Below, in pieces: positions 1 to 11,225 of a stretch of 64,000 nt of DNA; the first letter of the stretch is position 1; each line of letters starts with the position of its first letter. This stretch comes from Terana coerulea (lineage: Eukaryota > Basidiomycota > Agaricomycetes > Polyporales > Phanerochaetaceae), in assembly GCA_024811115.1 (NCBI GenBank), contig JAKOGH010000571.1, positions 1 through 64,000 on the forward strand, given 5' to 3'. Made by a program: the position numbers and the translations under genes. The notes below the pieces were generated by a model. It saw nothing but the letters and a program-made list of their open reading frames with translations, was not told the DNA's origin and did not search any database.

Positions 1-540
1 GCCCTCAGTTCTAAAGTTTACATATCCACTCAAATTAAGTATCAGAATCTCACCGCTGAGTATATTGCTTCTAAACAGCTGTGTGTAACTTATCAAATGG
101 TGAGATATATCTTGCATGTAGTCTCATACCCACTACGGTGGGGTTAAACTGCAGAGGTAAGTAGGCAGACTGTGGTGCAGTATCAGCATTGAGCCAACAA
201 GCATTCGCCGTAGCCAGTGGTGGCAGACGTCGTCATTCCTTTTGCCCAGCCAGAAAAATGAAGGGCTGATATTTGGCAGTACCACAGAGATGTCAAGTAT
301 GCGGTGGTTGACCTCGTCATGTCTGCTTTCGGCGCAGTTGGCGCATCAGGAAGCGCTCTCAAGATGGAGTGCGGGATGGTTGCACTTGCAACGCAACTGT
401 CACAGATGACATCATTTGTGACGGTCACACCAACTTGCAGGCTCGCGAGTCGCAGCGCGAGCCTCTGCGCTGGTCTCCGCGTCCTACTCCAATCCTACTC
501 CAATCCTACTCTCTTCTGACTTGGTCTACTCGCTCCTAAG

Positions 541-1112
541 ATGCCAGTTACAATCGACACCCTTCCTGACGATATCATACGCGAAACTCTTGCCATCCTC
601 CTAGACACTCCAGAGCACTTCTTTTCCTTCTGGACCTCCGCGCGACTATATAAGCGCCCCCACCGCTACGGGGGTATCGCAGGCCAGACCTGCTCACCCA
701 GCCCAGTAGCCTACTGCTCGTCTCGAAGTCCCTGGCTGCGCATCGCCACCACCTTGCTCTACTCCTCCGTCATCGTCACCAAGCAGGAACACACGAGGCT
801 TCTCGCCGAGTTTTTCACTGCGAACCTGTGCGTCGGGCGAAGCTGTGAAAAATCTCCGGCTCGACGGCGGGTACGGCAAGGAGCTCTTTGACCTGGTCAA
901 GCTTTTGCCGAACGCGAAGCACTTGTACGTGAGCTTGAAGTCAAGTCCAACCACACTGTGGCCGGGATCAAGAAAGCGCTGCCGCTGCTACGACCGAAAA
1001 CACTCTACTTGTATGGGCACGGGATGCATTACCGCCGACAGGTCAGCAGGAATACCGAGTCCATGAGCTTTTGATTCTGGAGTGTTTGCGCAATAATTGG
1101 GATACTATGGTG
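541..1112 (+). pseudogene. F-box protein gene, truncated and frameshifted
   Basis: The first codons give an F-box start (LPDDIIRETLAILLDTPEHF) nearly identical to the intact gene at 4543. The frame is lost at about 650-720 and is shifted again near 840, so the conserved stretch around KNLRLDGGYGKELFDLVKLL is read in another frame. The homology stops at the first intron donor (about 1108), where the TIR element begins at 1119. The second half of the gene, present in the 4543 copy, is missing. It is a dead copy and is unlikely to make a protein. Confidence 0.75.
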
Positions 1113-1118
1113 CGTGTT

Positions 1119-1900
1119 AGACTCGTTACCAGCCCGCAGGTAGCTCTTAAGAACGTACTTTGAGGTACGTTATTCTTAATAGCGACCAGCGGGACTGGCA
1201 GAACTCGGTTGAGCGCGCGCACACGAGAATTCAAACCCCGCAGATTTCCCAAAGAGGCAGGTCGCCACGTGTGCACCAGAACTCGCGGACGTCACTCTGT
1301 GAGTTATTGCAACAGCAACGGAATGCTGTGGAGGAACAAACTGGGCGCAAAAGGCAGAGATAAAGTTGAGAGAGGCTGCAGCAGAACAGAAGGTAGTCAC
1401 CATGCTCAGGAGCGAGCTGGCCAGTACACTAGTGTTTGTGAAGGAAATTAAACCTTTAACATGTACAGCTTCCCCTGCCAGGGTCTTTTGCACACGAAAA
1501 CACTCACGCTTTATCGGATATCATCAAAATTCTCGATTGTTACGGCCTCTGCCACTTTAAGGCTATACAAACCATCAAGCTGCCGGACAAGCCGTAAAGG
1601 GGTCATGTTTGACGAGTTTGCATGCTTTCGCACTGATTTCGGCGTGATTGACTTCTGAGTAGTATACATAATTATTACAGACAGCTTCCTAAGCATGGTA
1701 GAATATAAGTAAATTCATTGCTCAATAAACAGCTCAGGCATATTACGGCGGAGTGCGCGTGGGCGCTACGACTACCTTCCTCTTTGAGAAATCTGCGGGG
1801 TTTCAATTCTCGTCTGCGCGCTCTCGGTTCAGTGCTCCCAGCCGCCTTGCAAAGTATTATATTGTTATGTTACGTGCAAGGTGGCTGGTTCGAGCCTAGT
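1119..1900. mobile_element. Non-autonomous TIR DNA element, copy 1 (782 bp)
   Basis: The ends are inverted repeats of roughly 150 bp. The left end starts AGACTCGTTACCAGCC, and the right end read in reverse starts AGGCTCGAACCAGCC. Both arms contain the shared core AAATCTGCGGGGTTT or its complement. A second copy lies at 38946-40850. The left arm also holds a small hairpin (AAGAACGTAC / GTACGTTATTCTT, about 1148-1176). No transposase is encoded. The flanks of this copy show no target duplication, consistent with a deletion at the right edge that also removed the rest of the F-box gene. Confidence 0.75.
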
Positions 1901-2302
1901 CTATCGCTGACTGATACAGGAGCGGCATGACTACGAGAGCTCGCTCAGCCGACTCGGACTTGGGTTGAACATCTAAGCTTCCGGTTTTGGCAAATGCCAC
2001 CTTTGTGGCGCTCGGATTATCCCGATCAATCATCCCCTCGCCGTTGTCGCCGAGCTGCGACCAACTGACAGCTCAACTCAAACTCCCATGACCCTTGAAG
2101 ACTTCGAATCGGCCCAACTTGCACGGTTACCCCTATGACGTGCGAAGACATGAAACAAACGCAATGAACGCCTCCGAGTCGTAGCGCCTTAGATACTAGT
2201 CCGCCGACACTTCCCGCTCGTGAGTCGTAGTAACGCTTCTAATGCCTCCGGCTGACTAATATTGTCTCAAGCGCATGGCTTACGGACAGCACCCGGGTAA
2301 GG

Positions 2303-2309
2303 ATATATA
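2303..2309 (+). promoter_or_regulatory. TATA box of first CmcJ-like gene
   Basis: TATATAA lies about 100 bp before the ATG at 2406. The block GATATATAAGTACGT is conserved as GATATAAGTACGT before the duplicate gene at 6585. Confidence 0.6.
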
Positions 2310-2405
2310 AGTACGTTCAAAACGTCCATCTCCGCTCGCTCGCCTACTCACGCCGCTCACAGACTCGACGAGTATATTTCAATCTCGTGAATTTGCTACG
2401 TAACA

Positions 2406-3370
2406 ATGGCTGTCGAAACTCTCGCACCTCACGACGTCCCCACTACCCTCAACTACTACGCCGCCGCGCCTGGCACCGACGACACTCCCTACTACTACGT
2501 CCACGACCCGCCCGCCGGCAAACCCAAGGACAACCTAGGGTCTGAGCCGTACGACGTCGTCATTCGCGACGCACGTGGCCGTCAGAAGGAGTACGACCTC
2601 TCGCTCGACACGTCCGGCTTCCAGTTCGTGGAGCATGTCAGTCAGGAGAAGGAGTTCGACGACGAGCAGCGGATTCGGGAGGTGTACTACAAGGAAGTGG
2701 AGGAGTTGCTGAAGAAGCACACTGGGGCGAAGAGGATCTTCATCTTCGACCACACCCTCCGCCTGCGTCCTGGCCATCCCAACCCCGAAGGAAAACTTAT
2801 CCGTGGACCCTCCGTACGTTCTCGCATCGCGTCTCGCTGCATCTGTCTCACGCTCCCTGTCTGGCCTTAGGAACTCGTGCATATTGACCAAACATTTGAC
2901 GCCTCAGTGGGGCGCGTCCGTTATCACTTTGGCGAGGACGCTGAACGCCTCTTGAATGGACGAGTGCGCCTCATCAACGTCTGGCGCCCCATCCACCAAC
3001 CCGCCGCCGTCAAGCCTCTTGCCGTCTCCGATTGGCGTCACCTTGACCAAGAGAAGGACCTCGTTTCCGTGCGACACATCTACCCGGACCGTGTCAGTGG
3101 TACGTGTACCCTCTTATTGCCTTCGACGTGGGTTCCTGAGCCGGCTCCGCTTATCCAGGGACATTCAGGGTGAAGCACAACCCGAACCACAAGTGGTACT
3201 ACCTCTCCAACCAAACGCCCGAGGAGGTGACCCTCATCAAGTGCTACGATTCGGAGGTCGACCGCGCTCGCCTCACTCCGCACTCGGCCTTTTTCGATAC
3301 AACCAGCCCGAAGGACGCGCTTCACCGGGAGAGTATTGAAGTTAGGGCGCTTGTGTTCGACGCAGAGTAG
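2406..3370 (+). CDS. CmcJ/NvfI/AsaB-type oxidoreductase, copy 1
   Basis: Exons are 2406-2813, 2871-3099 and 3159-3370, giving 282 residues with clean GT-AG introns. Family hallmarks are visible: HIDQTFD at about 138 (an HxD pair of the kind that binds iron), VWRPI at about 172, and near the C-terminus the block YNPNHKWYY / TPEEVTLIKCYDS in slightly varied form. This family (AsaB hydroxylase/desaturase, gibberellin GA4-desaturase-like, CmcJ) is known as probable Fe(II)-dependent oxygenases of secondary metabolism; the substrate here is unknown. There is no signal peptide, so it is probably cytosolic. It is about 95 percent identical by eye to the copy at 6585 and less similar to the third copy at 15898 (minus strand). 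Confidence 0.85.
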
Positions 3371-3621
3371 GCGGAGGCTCTGGACTTGGTTGGTCGTATT
3401 TGTATGTAGTGAGTCCAGTCTTTTGGGAGCGTCTGCAATTCAAACCAGAAGTGTCCCTTTTGTGTTGATATCCATAGTGTATCTGTCAGGGAGGCGTTAG
3501 GGTACAATACATTTCCAAATTATGTGACAATGTTGCTCCAGCTTCCTGTCCAACACCCAATCACTTTATTAAAACCACAGTAACCGGGAATACACGAATC
3601 ATTGCTGTCTGGGCCTAGAAG
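3371..3621. other. Intergenic 3' flank, empty site of the unit-2 insertion
   Basis: No gene is seen. The sequence aligns with 7549-8160 except that unit 2 carries about 340 extra bases at the place matching about 3510. This makes it the pre-insertion (empty) site for the SINE-like element. Confidence 0.6.
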
Positions 3622-4179
3622 ATGCAGGGCAGCAAATTCTGGAGCGTCGTTGGCCCCAGTGAACATATCACTTTAGGAGCGTACATCTTGCCATCCATCA
3701 TGTGCATCGGCCTTGGCATTTGCGAAATCTTCAAGCTCGCGCTCGCAGTCGACACTGACGCATTCCTCGACTTGCCATACTACGACGTCGACGAAGAAGA
3801 CTACTCTGACACTGTGACACGGCGCACGCGCTCCCTCCTGCCGCCCTGCGATCTCCTCCGCGTCTGCAAACGCTGGCTCCGTGTCGGCACACCGCTGCTG
3901 TACTCGCACCTCAGGCTGCGCACGGAAGAGCAGGTGCAGAGCGTTGCCGCGCTGTTCAAGGCAAGCGATAATCTGGGCAAGGCGGTGCGACATCTCAGGT
4001 TGGAGAGCGGAGGCACATATAGCCGCGACCTTTTCAACGTGATAGTGCGCACGCCGAAGCTCGAGATGCTGTGGGTGTGTGTGGACGTGCACTGTCAAAC
4101 GAGCGTGGCGGGCCTGCGGAAGGGCCTGCTGCGCGTGAATCCGTGGCTCGTCAAACAGTTATATATATCTTGTGTATAG
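3622..4179 (+). pseudogene. Chimeric F-box fragment at the duplication junction
   Basis: An open frame of 185 codons. Residues from about 35 match the F-box paralogues of the window: EIFKLALAVDTDAF, then LLRVCKRWLRVGTPLLYSHL, then KAVRHLRLESGG and the block ending KQLYISCV. The first 33 codons come from the 3' flank of the upstream oxidoreductase gene, because the same DNA recurs at 8110-8245 without an F-box. The usual F-box start (LPDE..) is therefore missing. The 3' end stops where unit 2 begins (4163). It is a gene middle cut at both sides by recombination. Expression is doubtful. Confidence 0.6.
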
Positions 4180-4422
4180 TTGCATATTGACTACGGCGGG
4201 GTTGTACAGCTGGCAGAGAGCAATAGACAGATCAAGGTACCAGCGTTGAGAGGAGAAGCCTCCTAGATGTCAATATTTATTTCGCCAGGGCAAGCAAAGG
4301 AGGTATTGATATTGTGAAGTAGTCACAGAGTGTGAGGCGGTTCGTTGAGACGGACGCTTTCGGCCAAGTTGGCGCATCAGGAAGCGATCTCAAGGTGGAG
4401 TGCGGGGATAATTGCCACGTAA

Positions 4423-4448
4423 CTGTCACGACTGACGTGATATGTGAC
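4423..4448 (+). promoter_or_regulatory. Conserved F-box promoter motif CTGTCAC..CGTGATATGTGAC
   Basis: CTGTCACGACTGACGTGA followed by TATGTGAC lies about 100 bp before the F-box start at 4543. Near-identical motifs in the gene sense lie before the F-box gene starting at 13298 (13374-13397) and at 34887-34910. GTCAC/GTGAC form an inverted pair around an (A)CGTGA core, suggesting a dimeric factor. The binding factor is unknown. Confidence 0.5.
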
Positions 4449-4542
4449 CGTCACACATCATCTCAATCGAGTAGGCTCGAACCTTTGCAGTGGTCTCCCT
4501 CCTACTCTGTTCTGACTTGCTCTACTCCGACTCGCCCTCGAG

Positions 4543-5770
4543 ATGCCAGTAACAATCGACGAACTGCCAGACGATATTATTCGCGAAATTCTTGCCATCC
4601 TCCTGGACACTCCGGACGAGTTCTTCTCGTTCTTAACATCCGCCCGACTATATGCGCGCCGCTCTGGGCAGATCCCCAGGCCCGACCCGCTCACCCAGCC
4701 CAGCAGCCTGCTCCTCGTCTCGAAGTCCTGGCTGCGTATTGCCACCACGTTGCTGTACTCCTCCGTCATAGTCACTAGGCAGGAACACACCAAGCTTCTC
4801 GCCAAGTTCTTCGCCGCGAACCCAGATGTCGGGCGGGCGGTGAAGAATCTCCGGCTCGAAGGCGGGTACGGCAAGGAGCTCTTCAGCCTGGTGAAGCTCT
4901 TGCCTAACGTGGCGAGCTTGTTCCTGAACCTGGAAGTGAAGTCCAGCGACAGCGTTGCCGGGATCAAGAAGGCGCTGCCGCTTCTGCGACCGAAAACGCT
5001 CTACTTGTCCGAGCTCAAGTCGTTCCATCGCCCACAACAAAGCATCAATGCCAAGTCTATGGTATCGTTACTCTCGGAGTGTATAGGCAATAGATGGGAT
5101 ACGATGGTGCGTGCGGTTCTCATTACGGATAGGCGCGCCTGACTAGATTACTGCAGACGGAGCTTCGGCTGTGTCAATACTACCCAATAAGCAAGGCATT
5201 TACCGACGCTATTCGGGACGCCCCATCCCTGAATAGTTTGATCATGTTTGCTGGAGATGCTGAGGATTGGCTTTCCGGCGACTGGCGTACCGGGGCCTGT
5301 CTTGAGGACGTCTCCAAGAACACCAACCTCCGAACGATCGTATGTCGTGGAACGATTCATGAGAACGACATCCGAAGAGCCATGGATGACATGAAATCAA
5401 GCGAACGGCTCAAAAGCTTAATGGCCTTTGCTTGGGACCCAAGCCAAGATGACCCCAGGTGCGCACACTTTTGTCTTTTCTTTCTTTCTTTCTTGCTTCC
5501 TCTTCGAAGCCCTTGTGTACATTTAGACCGGCTTTGCTTCAAATATGCTGCAAGTTGCCGCATCCGGGCAGCTCTATAATATTTTTCGCTTATCCAGATG
5601 ATGTTCGTGCGACAGAAACATGTACCGGCTGTTCTCTCCTTTATTTGTATTGCCCCTGGTCCGATTTTGAATACGTGCTGACTATTCTGCTTTCTAGTAA
5701 ATCAGTATTTGCCGCAATGATGGCACAGATAGTCAGAGAAAAGGCAGACGCACGAGAAGAATCGCCCTGA
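4543..5770 (+). CDS. F-box domain protein (intact copy of unit 2)
   Basis: Exons are 4543-5106, 5157-5458 and 5698-5770, giving 312 residues. The N-terminus is an F-box-like segment (LPDDIIREILAILLDTPDEF), followed by SLLLVSKSWLRIATTLLYSSV and by weak leucine-rich segments (VGRAVKNLRLEGGYG, LPNVASLFLNLEVKS). F-box proteins are known substrate adaptors of SCF ubiquitin ligases, binding Skp1 through the F-box; the target is unknown. The first intron follows codon 188, close to its place in the paralogue starting at 13298 (codon 187). The second intron is long (239 bp) and holds a TTTC microsatellite. The third exon is short (24 codons) and is the least certain part. Confidence 0.75.
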
Positions 5771-6480
5771 GCAGATTTGTGTTGCCGAATGTTGACTGTA
5801 ACAGTAAGCAATCGATGCCGTCGCGTCAAGGGATACTACTAAAGACATCCCATTGCATTCGCGCATACAATCAGTCACAACGTATCCTCGCTCATGATTC
5901 CAGAATTGTACTCAGACCTGTACCATGCATTACATGAACTACTGTTTTCGTGAATAGCGTCTTTGTGGCGCTCGGAATACTCCGCCAACAATCGGCCCCG
6001 TTGTTGCCGACTCGGAGCTGCGATCAACTGACAGCTCAACTAACACTCCCATGATCCTTCAGGACTTCGAATCGGCATAACCAACACGACTACTCCCATG
6101 GCGTGCGAAGGCATGAAGTAGACGCAATAGGACCCTGGAGCGCCTTGCACGCCGTTCCGTCGATACTCCCCGTTCGTAGTAATGCTCTTACGCTTCAATC
6201 TTGCGACTTATAAATCACTTGTAATGCGGTGTAAGCTCAACAAGCTAGTGAGTGGTAATAATGTTCACAGCGCTGAAGCGTGCTAGCTCAACTTCAAGAG
6301 CAGAGTCGACGAGACGTATTGCCGCGTTCACGTGGCCGTGGTCCGCGTTTGGCTCATCGTTCCGCGGAATGGTGCAACATGAAGGGCTCTCGTCATTCGA
6401 CGTGAAGGAGCTGAAGTCTGTTAGTAATGCCTCCGGCTGACTGATGCAGTCTCAAGCGCATTGCTTGCGGACAGCACCTG
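5771..6480. other. Intergenic region and promoter side of the second CmcJ-like gene
   Basis: No convincing gene. From about 5950 the sequence aligns with 1990-2400 upstream of the first CmcJ-like copy (TTTGTGGCGCTCGGA, AACTGACAGCTCAAC), with one extra block near 6240-6420. It is best read as the duplicated upstream region. Confidence 0.5.
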
Positions 6481-6486
6481 GAATGG

Positions 6487-6493
6487 GATATAA
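6487..6493 (+). promoter_or_regulatory. TATA box of second CmcJ-like gene
   Basis: GATATAAG lies about 95 bp before the ATG at 6585, matching the position and context of the TATA box at 2303. Confidence 0.55.
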
Positions 6494-6584
6494 GTACGTC
6501 CAGAACGTCCACCTTCACTCGCCTACTCACACCACCCACAGACTTCACTAGTCTATTTCAATTTCGTGCTTCCACTACACAACA

Positions 6585-7548
6585 ATGGCTGTAGAAACTC
6601 TCGCACCTCACGACGTCCCCACCACTCTCAACTACTACACGGCTGCACCATACACCAACGAGACACCCTACTACTACGTCCACGATCCACCCGCCGGCAA
6701 ACCCAAGGACAATCTGGGGTCTGAGCCGCATGACGTTGTCATTCGCGACGCACGTGACCGGCAGAAGGAATACGACCTCTCGCTCGACACGTCCGGCTTC
6801 CAGTTCGTGGAGCATGTCAGTCAAGAGAAGGAGTTCAACGACGAGCAGCGGATCCAGGAGGTGTACTACAAGGAAGTGGAGGAGTTGCTGAAGAAGCACA
6901 CTGGGGCGAAGAGGATCTTCATCTTCGACCACACCCTCCGCCTGCGTCCTGACCATCCTAACCCCGAAGGAAAGCTTATCCGTGGACCCGCTGTGCGTTC
7001 TCACGTTGCGTCTTGCTGCACCGATCTCACGCTTCGTGTCTGGTCTTAGGAACGCGTGCACATCGACCAAACATTTGACGCCTCGGTCGCGCGTGTCCGT
7101 TACCACCTCGGCGAGGACGCCGAACGCCTGCTCAAAGGACGGGTGCGCCTCATCAACGTCTGGCGTCCCATCCACCAACCCGCCGCCGTCAAGCCTCTCG
7201 CCGTCTCCGATTGGCGCTACCTCGACAAAGAGAAGGACCTCGTCCCCGTGCGCCACATCTACCCGAACCGAGTCGGAGGTACGTATGCCTTTGTATACCG
7301 TTTTACTGGATGCCTGAACTGATTTCACATGTCCAGGTACCTTCAGGGTGAAGTACAATCCGAACCACAAGTGGTACTACCTCTCCAACCAAACGCCCGA
7401 GGAGGTGACCCTCATCAAGTGCTACGACTCGGAGGTCGACCGCGCTCGCCTCACTCCGCACACGGCCTTTTTCGACACAACCAGCCCGAAGGACGCGCCT
7501 CACCGGGAGAGCATCGAAGTTAGGGCGCTTGTATTCGACGCAGAGTAG
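6585..7548 (+). CDS. CmcJ/NvfI/AsaB-type oxidoreductase, copy 2
   Basis: Exons are 6585-6992, 7050-7278 and 7337-7548, with exactly the same exon lengths (408, 229, 212) as copy 1, giving 282 residues. It keeps HIDQTFD, VWRPI, NPNHKWYY and TLIKCYDS. Differences from copy 1 are mostly conservative (YTAAPYTNE against YAAAPGTDD near residues 18-26). A recent tandem duplicate with no visible lesion. Probable Fe(II)-dependent oxygenase, substrate unknown. There is no secretion signal. Confidence 0.85.
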
Positions 7549-7687
7549 GCCCAGAGCCTCTGGATGTGATTGGACGTATCTGTATGTAGTGAGTCCAGTC
7601 TTTTGGGAGCGTCTGCAATTCGAATCGGAGGTGTTCCTTTGGCGTTGATACCCATGGCACATCTGTCAGAGAAGCGCTAGGGTCCAA

Positions 7688-8028
7688 CATCAGCAAAACC
7701 GTGGAGGCGCTGACGAGCCCTGATAAAGCTTTATCAGGGCTCGTCATCAGGGGCGTCAGTCTCAGCCGGCTCGTCGAGCGCTCTCAGACCTGTTCAGCAC
7801 CTCTCGCAAGTTTGGGCTTCCTCAAGCAATCCACAAGCATTAGGGATGTCAGAATCATGGTGCATACTTTAGTTTCGGCACTGAGATAACGTAGAATAAT
7901 GGTAAATAAAAAATACTAAAGGAACATGGCTCCTATGGGGCTCGAACCCAGGCGTCTAATCCTTCATCAGTACTCGTCAGACGGCGTCAGGGCTGTCAGG
8001 GCGTCAGTGCTCCACTCTTTACTGATGA
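7688..8028. mobile_element. SINE-like insertion in unit 2
   Basis: About 340 bp present here and absent from the matching site in unit 1 (near 3510). It contains GTCAGGGC/GTCAG simple motifs, a perfect palindrome at 7711-7746 and, on the minus strand at about 7930-7965, a stretch like the 3' half of a tRNA (GGTTCGAGCCCC followed by AGGAGCCA). No coding capacity. The tRNA-like B-box suggests a tRNA-derived SINE or a fragment of one. The exact edges and the target duplication are not clear. Confidence 0.5.
7711..7746. repeat. 36-bp perfect palindrome
   Basis: The left half TGACGAGCCCTGATAAAG is followed directly by its exact reverse complement, centred on AAGCTT, with no spacer. It could form a cruciform or a strong hairpin in RNA. 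Confidence 0.9.
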
Positions 8029-8245
8029 ATCCATTCCCAAATTATATGCAAATGTCGCCCAAGCTTCCTCTCCAACACCCGATCACTATTTTAAGACCGC
8101 AGTGACCGGGATTACACGCGCCATTGCAGTCTGGGCTCAGAAGCTGCAGAGCAGCAAAGCTCAAGGCTTCGTCGCTTTCAGTCCATAGATCACTTCAGTA
8201 AAGCATATCTCGCCATCCATCACGTACAGCGGTCTTGGCATGATG

Positions 8246-9133
8246 CGCTCTGTTCGCGGCCTTGCTGAGTCTTTCAATAGATGTTAATCTGTATATAGGC
8301 CTATCGCTCGCACAGTGCTTCCGACGGGGTGAGAGCCTGATCCATATAATGTAACTCTAACACGCCGAAGCCGAGGCCGGCAGCATCTCAATTGAGTGAG
8401 TGTGTTCGAATCACTGCATAGCAGAACATAACAGTTCCACACTGATGCGCTGCATTCGTTAGGATGAATTGCAGCTTCTGAAGACGTTCTGCATCTGCGG
8501 AGCAGTTCAGTCGACGCTAACCTCGCGTTGCAGCAACAGACACTCGCCTTTCCCTCTCCCATGCTGCGACATAGAGCGACGACTTAAGGCATCACCGCAG
8601 CAGGCCGGAACAATATTCAGTTTGCAGCCGCTGAGCGCTGAGCCACAGGATCGCATGGGGTCAGACGCCACAAGGAACGCTGATAGGTCCCATCCGGCGT
8701 TCTCATTGGATGATCACCCCCTCTACGAATTGCCCGCGACTATCTGCCAAGGCCATGGATACACAGCAGCCCCATCACACCTTCCTCTGCTGTGGTTCTG
8801 ATTCCCCATGGAAAACGCGTCCGGAAGGGGGAGGTTCATGGTCGCATCAAGGCAAAGATGCTGAGATGAATAAATGGGACGGTGCGTCTCATCATCCCCG
8901 GCGTGCGCCCGACTCACTAAACTCTAAGGGTGTTACATAATTTGTGGACTGTGCGACGCTCCGTGGCGTTCGCGGTGCCTTGAGAGGCAATGAGACGACG
9001 CCCTCCGGAGGGTGGGATCCCGTCCAGCGCGTATTACTGCAATTTAAACCAGGCAGCCAGAGGATGTGCCACCCCTTCCCACGTCTCGACTGGGAACGCC
9101 TGCACAAAGGACGCTGCCCTCCCCTTCGGCAAT
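8246..9133. other. No recognised gene
   Basis: Beyond the end of the duplicated unit at about 8245, the open frames are short and match no family I know. The last 200 bp probably hold the promoter of the DUF6534-type gene starting at 9134. Confidence 0.4.
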
Positions 9134-11225
9134 ATGGCCGCTCGTGCGGAATACTCCACGTCCGTCCGGACATCTATGGGCGCAATATCCCTTGGCAGTC
9201 TGGCTGCCGTTTTGTATGATTTCTTACCGTGGATTGTTTGCGGCGAACGCTGATTCGAACCACAGTCTCTCGGGTGTTGTCATGATGCAGGTGTACCTGT
9301 ACATGCGCGTGTACCCCAAAGATCGCCCTCGAATCAAAAGCATGGTATGAGAGAGGTTTTTCGACAACGCTTACTGCGTGCTAAATGTGTTTCAACCGCA
9401 GGTAGCTATAATTTGGTTGGCACTCAACACCAATTTCAGTAACGTAGTGCTATACTGATGGCTGTCGACGTAGTCTCCTAGATTTCGTGCATACCATTAT
9501 GGTATGCATTGCCAACTGGATGAATCTCATCGAAAAGTTCGGCGACAGGGATCATATGGACGAGATCACTTGGTGGGTAGCCGTCTGTACTGTGCCGCAC
9601 AATCGGAGCCTCATAACCACCGAAGGAGTGTAGGCGTTACGGTCGCTTTAACGGTATTCAGACACGATAAACGCTCTCACAGATGACTAACGATTAGTTT
9701 TTAGGCCCTCGTCACGTTTTTGGTTCATTGGTAAGCCTACGTTCCCTCAGCTGTCGTGGTTACTCACCCCTTTATAAACTAGTTTCTTCGCACATCGAAT
9801 TCACATCGGTACGAGCTGGCTCGCATTGACCTTGTAGTGACCAGCTCACGGCGTGGCCAGTGAGCGCGGGGAACTTCTACGTAACTATACCAGTGGTAGG
9901 TCGTCATCTCACTGCGAACTACCATGACACAGATCTGACCGACTTTCTCTAGGCTATACTGGCACTCTTCCGGCTAGGTAAGGATCACTTAACCTTGCAC
10001 AGTTGGCGCGTATTGTACTGAACGACATTTCCAGTTGCGGCGCTCGGTAAGCGCATTTATCCGTCGCGACGAGATGTATCTCACGCGGTACACAGTCTCA
10101 ACATCTGAGATGTTAGTCTTCCGCGCATTTCGCTAAAGCAAGAGTTGACCTCATTGAATGCTCCAGGATAAAGCTTGCGAGTTATTCAGCCTTTGTAGAG
10201 CGATATGCGGTGCGCTATTCAACCAGTCACCTGCGAACTCCTTATTCAGACCAATCCTAGTACGTTTTCACCATGGGCCTGAGCTCGGCGGCAGCTCTAG
10301 ACGTCATTATCACCGTCGGCATGTGCTATTACCTCCGGCGCAATCGATCGAGCCTCTCAACGTACGTCTTGTCCTATTCGCCACTGACTTTGCCACGAAA
10401 CAGACTTACTCTAGGTTCGGCTTTAGCATGAACGAAGTACTCAATATTCTAGTAATATATACCGTTGAGACGGGATTGATAACCTGGTGTGCCATGTATA
10501 CTGTATACGTCTCTCAGGCATTTATGATCATATCAGCGTCGTCACAATTGCTTCTTTGATCTGCGTAAGTTCCTATGTCATGTATCTTTGTTGGTAATCT
10601 CACACTACTTACCAGTGGCTCACTATGCCGCACAACCTTATCTTTCTAGGATTACACTTTACAATCAGTAAATGTACGTATCCATTCAGCTGAGCATACA
10701 CGAGGTCTGACACATCCGATTTCCATCAGTATACGCAAACTCGTTTATGGCAATGTCAGACTTTCACGCATCGTTCGGCGGCGTTCAAAAGCTCACGGCT
10801 GTGTGTACCTTACAGCTTAAACTCTCGTGTCACTCTTGCGACAGCACGCTCCTACCCGTCACCAAACGTAGACCGAAGTCCACATATGCCGGTCCTGCTC
10901 TCGACGCTGCGGTGGGATTCTTCAGTACGTTCTTTCCTATCGCAAATAGTATGATGGTCCTCACATGATAGCTGTGTCTTAAAGACACTGCTGGAGAGGC
11001 CAGGTGGACGGTCATCGAGTGGGAAGGCCGTGAGTACCGTCTATACAGCATAGCTGGTGGGTCTAATCGGTCATGCAGGTCGAGATCAGCGTACAAAAAA
11101 CAGTTCGCAAGGAGATGTCAGAGAATGAGCTGAGGGATACAGCGATCCTGGACTCTCCGTCTCAGATGGATATGCCGGAAGACCTGTTCTCGCCATTAAA
11201 GGACGACACGACGGCGGAACGCTGA
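9134..11225 (+). CDS. DUF6534-type multispanning membrane protein
   Basis: A many-exon gene typical of a basidiomycete-specific membrane protein family. The visible pieces, in order, are: 9134-9213 (AISLGSLAAV); 9266-9344 (VVMMQVYLYMRVYPKDRPRI); about 9480-9570 (LDFVHTIMVC, then WMNLIEKFGD); about 9705-9730 (LVTFLVHW) and 9785-9810 (FFAHRIHIG); about 10270-10360 (ALDVIITVGMCYYLRRN); about 10430-10490 (VLNILVIYTVETGLIT); about 10540-10670 (LTMPHNLIFLGLHFTISK); and a hydrophilic tail ending DDTTAER at 11223-11225. The order of helices and the CYYLRRN / YTVETGL / LGLHFTISK blocks fit the family well. Function is unknown; the family is predicted to be integral to the membrane. Several internal splice sites are not fixed. 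Confidence 0.65.

Larger units (their letters stand above)
108..8245. repeat. Tandem duplication of a ~4 kb F-box + CmcJ-like gene unit
   Basis: Unit 1 runs from about 108 to 3720 and unit 2 from about 4163 to 8245. Both begin with the same ATATATCTTG stretch followed by matching sequence. Both carry an F-box gene (541 and 4543), then an oxidoreductase gene (2406 and 6585), then the same 3' flank, which ends near 3720 and 8245. The units differ by insertions. Unit 1 has a TIR element at 1119-1900 and has lost the 3' half of its F-box gene. Unit 2 has a SINE-like insertion at about 7688-8028 that is absent from the matching site near 3510. The order of events can therefore be read: duplication first, then separate insertions. 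Confidence 0.8.

Noticed and set aside
1860..1900. tRNA-like B-box (GGCTGGTTCGAGCC) as a tRNA or SINE promoter
   Set aside because: It is the inverted terminal repeat of a DNA element, repeated at 40830-40850 and paired with the opposite end.
7930..7965. tRNA gene on the minus strand
   Set aside because: Only the T-arm and 3' acceptor half look like a tRNA (GGTTCGAGCC, AGGAGCCA). No matching 5' acceptor strand or D-arm is found within 90 bp.
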